Assembly: GCA_946055445.1 (NCBI GenBank)
Contig: CAMGGF010000102.1
Location: 1-5,448, forward strand
Source of the DNA: an uncultured Ruminococcus sp.
GTDB taxonomy: Bacteria > Bacillota > Clostridia > Oscillospirales > Acutalibacteraceae
Direction: 5' to 3'
DNA length: 5,448 nt
The position numbers and the translations under genes were made by a program. Positions 1 to 5,448 of this stretch are shown here, piece by piece (position 1 is the stretch's first letter; each line of letters opens with the position of its first letter). The notes below the pieces were generated by a model. That model searched no databases and was not told the origin of the DNA. It saw nothing but the letters and a program-made list of their open reading frames with translations.

Positions 1-3000
1 CGGTCAAAAGCACCGAGAACAGATAGCTTGTAAAGCGCATTTCCGCGCCGAACATCACCGTTTCGGTCGCCACGGTTTGCATGACGAACCAATGCAACAC
101 AAAGCCGAGCAAAATACCCAAAACCGTACCGAACAGCGTTAAAATCACATTTTCGCGGTAGACATACGCCGCAAGTTCCCCGGGGTAGAATCCCAAAACC
201 TTTAAGGTGGCGAGTTCACGGCGGCGTTCGGTAATGTTGATGTTGTTGAGATTGTAAAGCACGATAAACGCCAACAATCCTGCGGCGACAATCATCACCG
301 CGATAATTACATTCAAATTGCCGAGCATACTGTTGACTTGCGCCTGCGCTGTTGCGTTCATTGCAACCGAGGTCACGCCGTTAATGGACAGCAAATCCTC
401 CGCCACGGCGTTTGCGTCGGCACTTTGGTCGACTTTAATCAGCGCGGCATTGAGCGATGCGGTTTCGCCGTACAACGCCTTATATACATTCGGCGTCATA
501 TAGATGTAACTGTTCAGGTAGTTTTCCACAACCCCCGCCACGCGCACATCCCCGACCGGCTCGGCGGTTTCGTCCTCTTTTATGGTAATCATATCGCCTG
601 CGGCTACACCCAAGGTTTTTGCGAACTTTTCGGTAATCAAAATGCCGTCATCCGAAAGTGCAATGTCGTCATGGGGGAATTTCGCATCACGCAAAGCCAC
701 ATATTCCCCGAGTTTTACCGTATCCTGCGGCACAATCAAATATGCCGAAGTGTCTCCCTTTTCGGTTTCGGCGTAAGTCACAATGCTTTTCGTTTGCAAA
801 TACTCCGTCACGCCCTCGACAGACGCAACCTTAGACAGCAGTTGACGGCGTTCCGCGCGGGAGAGGGAAGTGTCCGCCCCGACGGTACCCTGGTAACTGA
901 ATATGCGGTTAAACTGTTTTTCGGGCACCATTTCCACAGAGTCCCGAATGCCGAAACCCGAAAGCAACAGCGCCATACAGCCCGCCACGCCGAGAATGGT
1001 CATAAACAGCCGTTTTTTGTAACGGAACAAATTGCGGCACGCCGCTTTTTGCGCAAAATTCAAGCGCAGCCAAATAAAGTCGATGTCCTCAATAAAGGTG
1101 CGTTTGCCGATTTTCGGCGCTTCGGGGCGCATTAAGGCGGCAGGATTGGACGACAGCGCGCGTGCACTTGCCGCCACGGCACCGCCGACCGTAGAAAGCA
1201 CCGCAAGCACCGTAGCCAACACCGCGTTGAGTATATGCGGCTGTACCACGGTTTGCGTCAAATGCATATACACGGTACGATATGTACGGATAATCACCAG
1301 CGGCAATACGGTTTCGCCGAGCACAACGCCGACAATACTGCCCAACAGTGTAGACAAAAGCGCATACCAAACAAATTTCGCCGTAATCGCAGATTTTTTG
1401 TAACCGAGCGCTTTTAATGTACCGATTTGGGTGCGTTCTTCTTCCACCATTCTCGTCATGGTTGTTAAGGAAACAAGCGCCGCAACCAAGAAGAAGATAA
1501 TCGGGAATACTGTGCCGATGGCGGCGATGCTTTGGGCATCGTTTTTGAAAGTTGCGTAACTTTGAATGGAAGTGCGGTCTAAAATATGCCATTTCGGCAA
1601 CTGCGCATTGTTGATTTCGTCTTCGGATTTGTCCAACTTTTCCTGCGCGGCATTGATTTCCGCTTCGGTATCCTCCGATGCGAGTTCGTAGTCCTCTTTG
1701 GCGCGTTGCAACGCGATTTCACCGTCTTGGACTTCCTTTTCCGCATCTTGGAGTTTTGCCTCGCCCTCCGCGATTTTGACGCGCGCCGCAGCGGCCGCTT
1801 CGGGATAGTTTTCAATAAATTCCTCTGCCGTTGTGACGCGCTCGTTAACATCATTGATGCTCTGTTCTACAATCGGCAGTTGGTTTTTATAATACTCTAC
1901 CGTTGCTGTCGCACGGATAATCTCCATACTGCGCTCGTAGTATTCCTCATTGGAAATATACGGCGCGTCCTCTTGCAGTTCTTTTTCCATTTGGGCAATT
2001 TTTGCCTCATCTGCGGCAATTTGGTCCTCAATGGCTTTCTTTTGGCGTTCCAAATCGTTGAGCGTCGCGCGCGCCTCGGCAATTTGCGCCTTGCCGCTTT
2101 CTACACTTTGGTCGCCCGAGTCAAACAACGCGCGCAATTCTTCAATCTGCTGGCGTTGCTGTTCAATTTTCAACTTTGCATTTTCCAGTTCCGCCTCTTT
2201 GGTCATCAGCGTTTGATAGGCGTCGCCCAAATCGCTGATTGCCTTGTCTTTTTTCTTTTGGAACTCATATTTTGCCTCGTTCAGTTTTTTGCCGGCATCG
2301 GCGCGAAACTCCGCGAGGCGCGCTTCACAGCGTGCATTTTCCACCGTGCCGATATTGGTTTTCACAGCGGAAAGCACTTTGTCATACTCTTTGGAAAAGC
2401 AGTTCATATCCGCCGCACCAATCATCGTGACCAGCACTTCGGAATACACTTCGGCGGTAAAGGCTTCTTTCGGAATGACCAAAAGCCCGTCGGCAGTACC
2501 GTCACCGATGGCGGCGGTGCCGCGCTCGTCATTCAAATAATAGGAGGTTTCGCCCACGCCGACAATGGTAAATTCACTGTCCGCAAGGGTGTCGGAAACC
2601 TTTGCATCTGTGCCGGTTTTCAGGCGAACGGTGTCGCCGATTTGATACCCCGACGCCGCTAAAAACTCGCGGTCGGCAATACACTCGTTGTATTTTTCGG
2701 GGAACCGCCCCTCTTTGACTTTTACCAGGCTGATTTGGTTGGTCAGCGAGGTGATTTTTGCCACCACGGTGTTGTTTTCCGTTTCGCACAAAAAGTCGCC
2801 CGTGTAAATCCCTTCTGCCGAAGCAACGCCGTCTAAACTCAACAGCGTAGCCACATCGTTGTCGGTCATACCGAGCGTGCCGATAATGCGAATGTCCGCC
2901 AAATTGTCGCTGTCAAAAGTTGCATCAGCCGAGGCAAGCATTGCAGGGCTTGCCGAGCGAATACCGGCAAAGAATGCAACGCCGAGCACCGAAATCAGCA

Positions 3001-3070
3001 AAATCGACAGAAATCGGCTGAAACTGTGTTTGACTTCTCTGCGGAAGTCCTTGCGTAATCCTTTCGTCAT
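1..3070 (-). CDS. Large FtsX-type ABC transporter permease with extracytoplasmic coiled-coil domain (3' end cut by window edge)
   Basis: The frame is open for 1023 codons from an ATG to the window edge with no stop, so the C-terminus lies outside. I read eight membrane segments in the duplicated FtsX pattern: about residues 20-37, 516-536, 566-586, 613-634, 687-708, 919-939, 974-995, and an eighth starting near 1015. Each half has the cytoplasmic FtsX signature after its second helix: RMVEEERTQIGTLKALGY at 540-557 and ERRRELATLKVLGF at 948-961. A first outer domain (about 38-244) is followed by a long charged, Ala/Glu/Lys/Gln-rich coiled coil (245-490), with helix breaks near 366-371 (QEDAPY), P399 and P423. 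A second outer domain spans about 709-915. Probably only 20-40 residues are missing. The ATG follows AAAGGA (3079-3084), which overlaps the ATPase stop, so the two are probably co-translated. Membership of the FtsX/MacB superfamily is secure; the substrate is unknown. Lipoprotein or peptide handling, or control of a cell-wall enzyme, are possibilities by analogy only. Confidence 0.93.
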   Translation of the reverse strand, partial: MTKGLRKDFRREVKHSFSRFLSILLISVLGVAFFAGIRSASPAMLASADATFDSDNLADIRIIGTLGMTDNDVATLLSLDGVASAEGIYTGDFLCETENNTVVAKITSLTNQISLVKVKEGRFPEKYNECIADREFLAASGYQIGDTVRLKTGTDAKVSDTLADSEFTIVGVGETSYYLNDERGTAAIGDGTADGLLVIPKEAFTAEVYSEVLVTMIGAADMNCFSKEYDKVLSAVKTNIGTVENARCEARLAEFRADAGKKLNEAKYEFQKKKDKAISDLGDAYQTLMTKEAELENAKLKIEQQRQQIEELRALFDSGDQSVESGKAQIAEARATLNDLERQKKAIEDQIAADEAKIAQMEKELQEDAPYISNEEYYERSMEIIRATATVEYYKNQLPIVEQSINDVNERVTTAEEFIENYPEAAAAARVKIAEGEAKLQDAEKEVQDGEIALQRAKEDYELASEDTEAEINAAQEKLDKSEDEINNAQLPKWHILDRTSIQSYATFKNDAQSIAAIGTVFPIIFFLVAALVSLTTMTRMVEEERTQIGTLKALGYKKSAITAKFVWYALLSTLLGSIVGVVLGETVLPLVIIRTYRTVYMHLTQTVVQPHILNAVLATVLAVLSTVGGAVAASARALSSNPAALMRPEAPKIGKRTFIEDIDFIWLRLNFAQKAACRNLFRYKKRLFMTILGVAGCMALLLSGFGIRDSVEMVPEKQFNRIFSYQGTVGADTSLSRAERRQLLSKVASVEGVTEYLQTKSIVTYAETEKGDTSAYLIVPQDTVKLGEYVALRDAKFPHDDIALSDDGILITEKFAKTLGVAAGDMITIKEDETAEPVGDVRVAGVVENYLNSYIYMTPNVYKALYGETASLNAALIKVDQSADANAVAEDLLSINGVTSVAMNATAQAQVNSMLGNLNVIIAVMIVAAGLLAFIVLYNLNNINITERRRELATLKVLGFYPGELAAYVYRENVILTLFGTVLGILLGFVLHWFVMQTVATETVMFGAEMRFTSYLFSVLLT

Positions 3071-3078
3071 AACCGATT

Positions 3079-3084
3079 TCCTTT
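3079..3084 (-). promoter_or_regulatory. Ribosome binding site of the permease, overlapping the ATPase stop codon
   Basis: On the minus strand AAAGGA lies 8 bases before the permease ATG and shares two bases with the TAA stop of the ATPase gene. It is weaker than the AGGAGG of the ATPase. This arrangement suggests translational coupling, which would help match subunit amounts; the coupling is an inference. Confidence 0.6.
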
Positions 3085-3784
3085 ACCACTCAATATATTC
3101 CACGGGGGTGGGACGCTTGTTCATTAAAATTTGGTCGATTTTCCCGTTTTTCACTTTAATCACCTTGTCCGCCATCGGCGCAATGGCAAGGTTGTGGGTG
3201 ATCACCACAATCGTCACGCCTTTTTCGCGGCAGGTGTCCTGCAACAGTTTTAAAATGGATTTGCCGGTAATATAGTCGAGCGCGCCGGTCGGCTCGTCGC
3301 ACAAAAGCAGTTTCGGGTTTTTGGCAAGTGCGCGCGCAATGGAAACACGCTGTTGCTCGCCGCCCGAAAGTTGCGCGGGGAAGTTGTCCATACGGTTGGA
3401 AAGCCCGACTTCCTGCAAAACCTCTTTCGCATTTAGGGGATTTTTGCAAATTTGCAGTGCCAATTCCACATTTTCGAGCGCCGTAAGGTTGCCCACCAAA
3501 TTATAAAACTGAAACACAAAACCGACATCATCGCGGCGATATGCCGTGAGGGCTTTTTCATCGAATTTGGTAATATCTTCATTGTCCACAAAAATTTCGC
3601 CGGAAGAAGCCGTGTCCATACCACCCAAAATATTGAGAATGGTGGTTTTGCCCGCGCCCGAAGGGCCGACCACAACCACAAATTCGCCTTTTTCAATGCC
3701 GAAACCGACTTCATCGAGCGCTTTAATTTCGACCTCGCCCATTTTATAGGTTTTGGTTACATTTTTCACTTCAATAAAAGACAT
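3083..3784 (-). CDS. ABC transporter ATP-binding protein, MacB/LolD/FtsE-like
   Basis: This 233-residue protein is a complete ABC ATPase of the usual length for the family. It has Walker A GPSGAGKTT at 40-48, the Q-loop glutamine at 92 (FVFQFYNL), signature LSGGEQQ at 139-145, Walker B LLLCDEP at 159-165 with catalytic Glu164, D-loop ALD at 168-170 and switch His197 (THN). The segment FQFYNLVGNLTALENVELAL is typical of the lipoprotein-release/MacB group. The ATG is preceded by AGGAGG at a 6-base spacing. The gene ends 12 bases before the large FtsX-type permease, which is its expected membrane partner; it should work as a dimer on the cytoplasmic face and drive conformational change in that permease. 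The C-terminal tail, ending PTPVEYIEW, resembles tails I recall in ATPases paired with such permeases. All catalytic residues are present. The transported or regulated substrate cannot be inferred; no membrane-fusion protein or two-component genes are visible nearby. Confidence 0.96.
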   Translation of the reverse strand: MSFIEVKNVTKTYKMGEVEIKALDEVGFGIEKGEFVVVVGPSGAGKTTILNILGGMDTASSGEIFVDNEDITKFDEKALTAYRRDDVGFVFQFYNLVGNLTALENVELALQICKNPLNAKEVLQEVGLSNRMDNFPAQLSGGEQQRVSIARALAKNPKLLLCDEPTGALDYITGKSILKLLQDTCREKGVTIVVITHNLAIAPMADKVIKVKNGKIDQILMNKRPTPVEYIEW

Positions 3785-3790
3785 ATCGTG

Positions 3791-3796
3791 CCTCCT
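3791..3796 (-). promoter_or_regulatory. Strong ribosome binding site of the ABC ATPase gene
   Basis: The minus strand reads AGGAGG, followed by six bases and then ATG. This is a full Shine-Dalgarno match and supports the chosen start at 3784. Confidence 0.85.
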
Positions 3797-3814
3797 GCGT
3801 GCAGAGTTAAAATC

Positions 3815-3843
3815 ATTGTAACATACTTTTTATGAAAATTCCA
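3815..3843 (-). promoter_or_regulatory. Candidate housekeeping promoter (extended -10) for the ABC operon
   Basis: On the minus strand TGTTACAAT (3823-3815) is an extended -10 element: TG, one base, then TACAAT, which is one mismatch from TATAAT. The hexamer 17 bases upstream, TGGAAT (3843-3838), matches TTGACA at only three positions, so promoter strength would rest on the extended -10. Transcription would start near 3808, leaving a short leader of roughly 25 bases before the ATG. The site lies between the upstream terminator and the gene, where a promoter is expected. Confidence 0.55.
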
Positions 3844-3882
3844 TACCAAAACCGCACACTTACAAATTTTTACATTCCACAT

Positions 3883-3921
3883 AAAAAAAGCCCCGCCAAA
3901 TCAGCAGTTTGACGGGGTTTT
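3883..3921 (-). terminator. Rho-independent terminator of the dpaAB operon
   Basis: Read on the minus strand, the 10-base arms CCCCGTCAAA (3917-3908) and TTTGGCGGGG (3900-3891) pair fully with one G-U wobble around a 7-base loop. A C and a run of seven T (3889-3883) follow. An AAAA run (3921-3918) before the stem can extend pairing with the T-tract past a bulged C. It begins shortly after the dpaB stop. Read on the plus strand the wobble becomes a C-A mismatch and the following T-run is only four long, so it is oriented for the minus strand. Confidence 0.92.
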
Positions 3922-3934
3922 ACGATGAAATCGG

Positions 3935-4507
3935 TCAACAGTATATCGGCTGTATTTGCCGCCCGAGCAGTGCTTGTTCCAGCGCATCGGGGATTTTCGT
4001 GAAATCCGCCACAACGGAATTCGGCTTGTTCTCGGCATCATCCTGCCGCATCGGCACAAAATAAATGTGTTTGGCATTTTGCAGCATTCCTATGTTTTTT
4101 GCCGCCGTACCGAGGGCATCATTGGTGGAAACCGCAAGCAAAACGGGACGCGCATTGCGCAAATGCGCCTTACAGGCAAGCGTCACAGCCGTATCGGTTA
4201 TGCCGTTTGCGAGTTTTGCGAGCGTATTGCCCGTGGCAGGCGCAATCACCAAAATATCCAACAGTTTTTTCGGCCCGATTGGCTCTGCCGCAAATACCGT
4301 ATGGATAATGGGATTGCCCGTAATCTGTTCAATTTTTTCATTAAAATCCGCCGCTTTTCCGAAGCGCGTGTCGGTGGTATATGCTGTCTGGGACAATATG
4401 GGCAGTACGCGGTAGCCGCAACGCACCAAATTTTCGATTTCGGGCAAAACCCTGTGGAATGTGCAAAACGACCCGCACATCGCAAAGCCTACGGTAATTT
4501 GGGACAT
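3935..4507 (-). CDS. dpaB: Dipicolinate synthase subunit B
   Basis: This is the flavoprotein-fold subunit of dipicolinate synthase (SpoVFB in Bacillus), which works with DpaA in the mother cell to make dipicolinic acid for the spore core. The 190 residues match the remembered Bacillus protein of about 200 residues along their length. Landmarks are an N-terminal GFAMCGSFCTF strand-loop (7-17), TDTRFG (45-50), AEPIGPKK (74-81), PATGNTLAKLANGITD (90-105), STNDALG (127-133), QDD (155-157) and KPNS (161-164). The PATGNT...LANGITD block is the region that resembles flavin-binding decarboxylases of the Flavoprotein family. The protein ends at QPIYC, about ten residues shorter than in Bacillus, with a terminal cysteine. 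The ATG lies 12 bases after the dpaA stop with a strong ribosome site, so the pair is surely one operon. A terminator follows the stop, and no aspartokinase or aspartate-semialdehyde dehydrogenase gene comes after it. Confidence 0.96.
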   Translation of the reverse strand: MSQITVGFAMCGSFCTFHRVLPEIENLVRCGYRVLPILSQTAYTTDTRFGKAADFNEKIEQITGNPIIHTVFAAEPIGPKKLLDILVIAPATGNTLAKLANGITDTAVTLACKAHLRNARPVLLAVSTNDALGTAAKNIGMLQNAKHIYFVPMRQDDAENKPNSVVADFTKIPDALEQALLGRQIQPIYC

Positions 4508-4512
4508 AAAAT

Positions 4513-4519
4513 CCCTCCC
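4513..4519 (-). promoter_or_regulatory. Ribosome binding site of dpaB, directly abutting the dpaA stop
   Basis: The minus strand reads GGGAGGG immediately after the TAA of dpaA, then five bases and the ATG of dpaB. The tight packing supports coupled translation of the two subunits. Confidence 0.75.
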
Positions 4520-5359
4520 TTATTCTGAAATCAACGCAAGCAGTTTTTCTCCGATTACATTTGCCGCCGCCTGCGGTGTATATTTTCCGGGCAACGACTG
4601 CGCTTTAAGTGCCGTTCTCGACAGCGCCTTTGCCGCTTCGAAATCCACACCGAACGGCGCGGACGCCACATCGACAATACACACCGTTTGTTTGGTGCGG
4701 GCGAGTTCCGGCGCCGCAAACAGCGTTGCGGGCACAGTGTTAATCAGCACATCAAAGGCAGAAGCGTCTGCCAAAAGCGCATCAAGCGGCAAGGCATTGC
4801 ACCCCGCTGTTTGTGCCGCATAAAGTGCCGCGGGGGTTCGCGCCGCTACGGTGGGCACAATCCCCTGCGCAAGCAGAACCTTCGCCGTCGCCTGCGCGAC
4901 GCGCCCAAAGCCCGTGATGGCAATATGCGGGCGCGCTTGCAGGTCTATGCCGTGTTCGCACAAATAACGCAAAGTACCCTCTGCCGTCAGCGCCGCATTT
5001 TTCACAATGACTTCTTCATCATAATACTCCACCGCGCGCACGCCTTTTCGGAGGCACAGTTCCGTTAATTTTGTAGGCATAAGACCGCCGTACACCGTAT
5101 TTTCGGCGGCGGTCAACTGTAAAAGGGTACGAAACGGCAGAGCGGAATTTGTAAGCGGACATTGCACGCTTTCGCCGTCTTTGGTGACAGGCAGCGGCAA
5201 AACAATCGGAACATATTGCATACCGAGTGCATATTTTAAATCCGTAAAATCAATCGGGGCATATACACCGAAGCAATATGTACTGTACCCGTGTGACTGA
5301 AAAAATGTATCTAAATACCGCGTGCGGCTGTCGCCGCCAATCAATATAACGGTTTGCAA
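4520..5359 (-). CDS. dpaA: Dipicolinate synthase subunit A
   Basis: This is the NAD(P)-dependent subunit of dipicolinate synthase (SpoVFA in Bacillus), which oxidises the 4-hydroxy-tetrahydrodipicolinate made by dihydrodipicolinate synthase to dipicolinic acid. The 279 residues compare with about 297 in B. subtilis. An N-terminal domain (about 1-140) opens with the strand VILIGGD (4-10) and includes the conserved-looking stretch YYDEEVIVKNAALTAEGTL (112-130). A Rossmann domain follows, with the dinucleotide loop GFGRVA at 150-155 and AAR at 172-174 closing the second strand. The C-terminal SLPGKYTPQAAANVIG (255-270) resembles the LPG...AP.TAG end of SpoVFA. The start is TTG at 5359: a TAG stop lies ten codons upstream in frame with no ATG between, AAAGGGGG is well placed, and a start here puts IGGD at the position seen in homologues. 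A sigma-K-like promoter lies upstream, fitting mother-cell expression. The gene is intact. Confidence 0.96.
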   Translation of the reverse strand: MQTVILIGGDSRTRYLDTFFQSHGYSTYCFGVYAPIDFTDLKYALGMQYVPIVLPLPVTKDGESVQCPLTNSALPFRTLLQLTAAENTVYGGLMPTKLTELCLRKGVRAVEYYDEEVIVKNAALTAEGTLRYLCEHGIDLQARPHIAITGFGRVAQATAKVLLAQGIVPTVAARTPAALYAAQTAGCNALPLDALLADASAFDVLINTVPATLFAAPELARTKQTVCIVDVASAPFGVDFEAAKALSRTALKAQSLPGKYTPQAAANVIGEKLLALISE

Positions 5360-5367
5360 GGCGTATG

Positions 5368-5377
5368 CCCCCCTTTT
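5368..5377 (-). promoter_or_regulatory. Ribosome binding site that supports the TTG start of dpaA
   Basis: The minus strand reads AAAAGGGGGG, which matches the AAAGGAGG ideal with a single A-to-G change, about 8-9 bases before the TTG. With the in-frame stop upstream and no ATG in reach, this site decides the start codon. Confidence 0.65.
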
Positions 5378-5390
5378 CGATTTCTAAACC

Positions 5391-5418
5391 ATTGTATGCT
5401 TTTCCCGAAATTCTTGTG
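5391..5418 (-). promoter_or_regulatory. Candidate sigma-K (mother-cell) promoter of dpaAB
   Basis: The minus strand carries CACA (5418-5415), a 16-base spacer and CATACAATG (5398-5390). The sigma-K consensus I recall is roughly mACm, 16-17 bases, CATAnnnTA; only the last base of the -10 differs. The same -10 also fits sigma-E (CATACAnT), but I see no ATATT-like sigma-E -35 at 14-15 bases. In Bacillus the spoVF operon is transcribed by sigma-K, so this assignment fits the gene. TACAAT inside the element could serve sigma-A, but the -35 position (TCACAA) is poor. Bases 5419-5448 beyond it are AT-rich and hold nothing I can identify. Confidence 0.6.
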
Positions 5419-5448
5419 ATAAAATCGCTGAAAGGGGTTTAAATTTTT

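Noticed and set aside
338..1135. A 265-codon open frame on the plus strand.
   Set aside because: It lies opposite the second half of the permease, shows no domain, is rich in His/Arg/Phe in the manner of antisense frames, and the opposite strand has a well-supported gene.
1089..1592. A 167-codon minus-strand frame, considered as evidence of a frameshift in the permease.
   Set aside because: It is out of frame with the permease, while the permease frame reads through this stretch without a stop and contains helices 2 to 4 and the KALGY signature in the right order.
1586..2662. A 358-codon open frame on the plus strand.
   Set aside because: It is antisense to the permease. Its Phe/Leu/Arg-rich reading is the mirror of the Glu/Lys/Ala-rich coiled-coil codons, it has no recognisable motif, and the minus-strand frame is continuous with clear FtsX signatures on both sides.
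3822..3834. CATA...TATG small inverted repeat near the ABC promoter, considered as an operator.
   Set aside because: The arms are only four bases in AT-rich DNA and partly overlap the promoter spacer, so chance occurrence is likely.
3883..3921. The hairpin as a bidirectional terminator.
   Set aside because: On the plus strand the stem has a C-A mismatch and only four T follow, and there is no plus-strand gene to terminate.
3956..4528. A 190-codon plus-strand frame almost exactly opposite dpaB.
   Set aside because: It is a shadow of dpaB, whose protein matches a known family along its whole length; the plus-strand product has no recognisable features.
5429..5448. AT-rich end of the window, considered as a terminator of an upstream gene.
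   Set aside because: No stem of useful length can be formed from the bases present; the sequence is cut off by the window edge.

Overview
The window looks like chromosomal DNA from an endospore-forming member of the Firmicutes, most likely a Clostridia-class anaerobe of moderate GC content (about half, judged by eye). The strongest evidence is a complete dipicolinate synthase gene pair, dpaA-dpaB (spoVFA/spoVFB of Bacillus), whose product is known almost only from spores. Strong purine-rich ribosome binding sites and the type of ABC transporter next door agree with this. I cannot name the genus.

All four protein genes lie on the minus strand, so transcription runs from right to left. Region 1 (about 5448 to 3883) is the sporulation unit: a candidate mother-cell sigma-K promoter (5391-5418), dpaA with a TTG start (5359-4520), dpaB after a 12-base gap (4507-3935), and a strong intrinsic terminator (3921-3883). 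Region 2 (about 3843 to 1) is an ABC transporter unit: an extended -10 promoter (around 3815-3823), a MacB/LolD-type ATPase (3784-3083), and after another 12-base gap a very large FtsX-type permease (3070 to beyond base 1). The permease is cut by the window edge after 1023 codons, within its last membrane helix.

DpaA and DpaB together oxidise the dihydrodipicolinate-synthase product of the lysine pathway to dipicolinic acid in the mother cell. The acid is then moved into the forespore. The lysine-pathway genes that follow spoVFAB in Bacillus subtilis are absent here, because the terminator comes directly after dpaB. The ATPase and the duplicated FtsX permease should form one membrane complex. 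The permease carries a coiled-coil domain of about 245 residues, predicted to lie outside the membrane, which suggests a mechanotransmission role rather than classical solute transport. Its substrate cannot be read from the sequence.

No RNA genes, mobile elements, CRISPR arrays or long repeats were seen. No stretch over 300 bases is without a gene. I found no clearly new biological system; the points of most interest are the coiled-coil permease and the sigma-K-like promoter.
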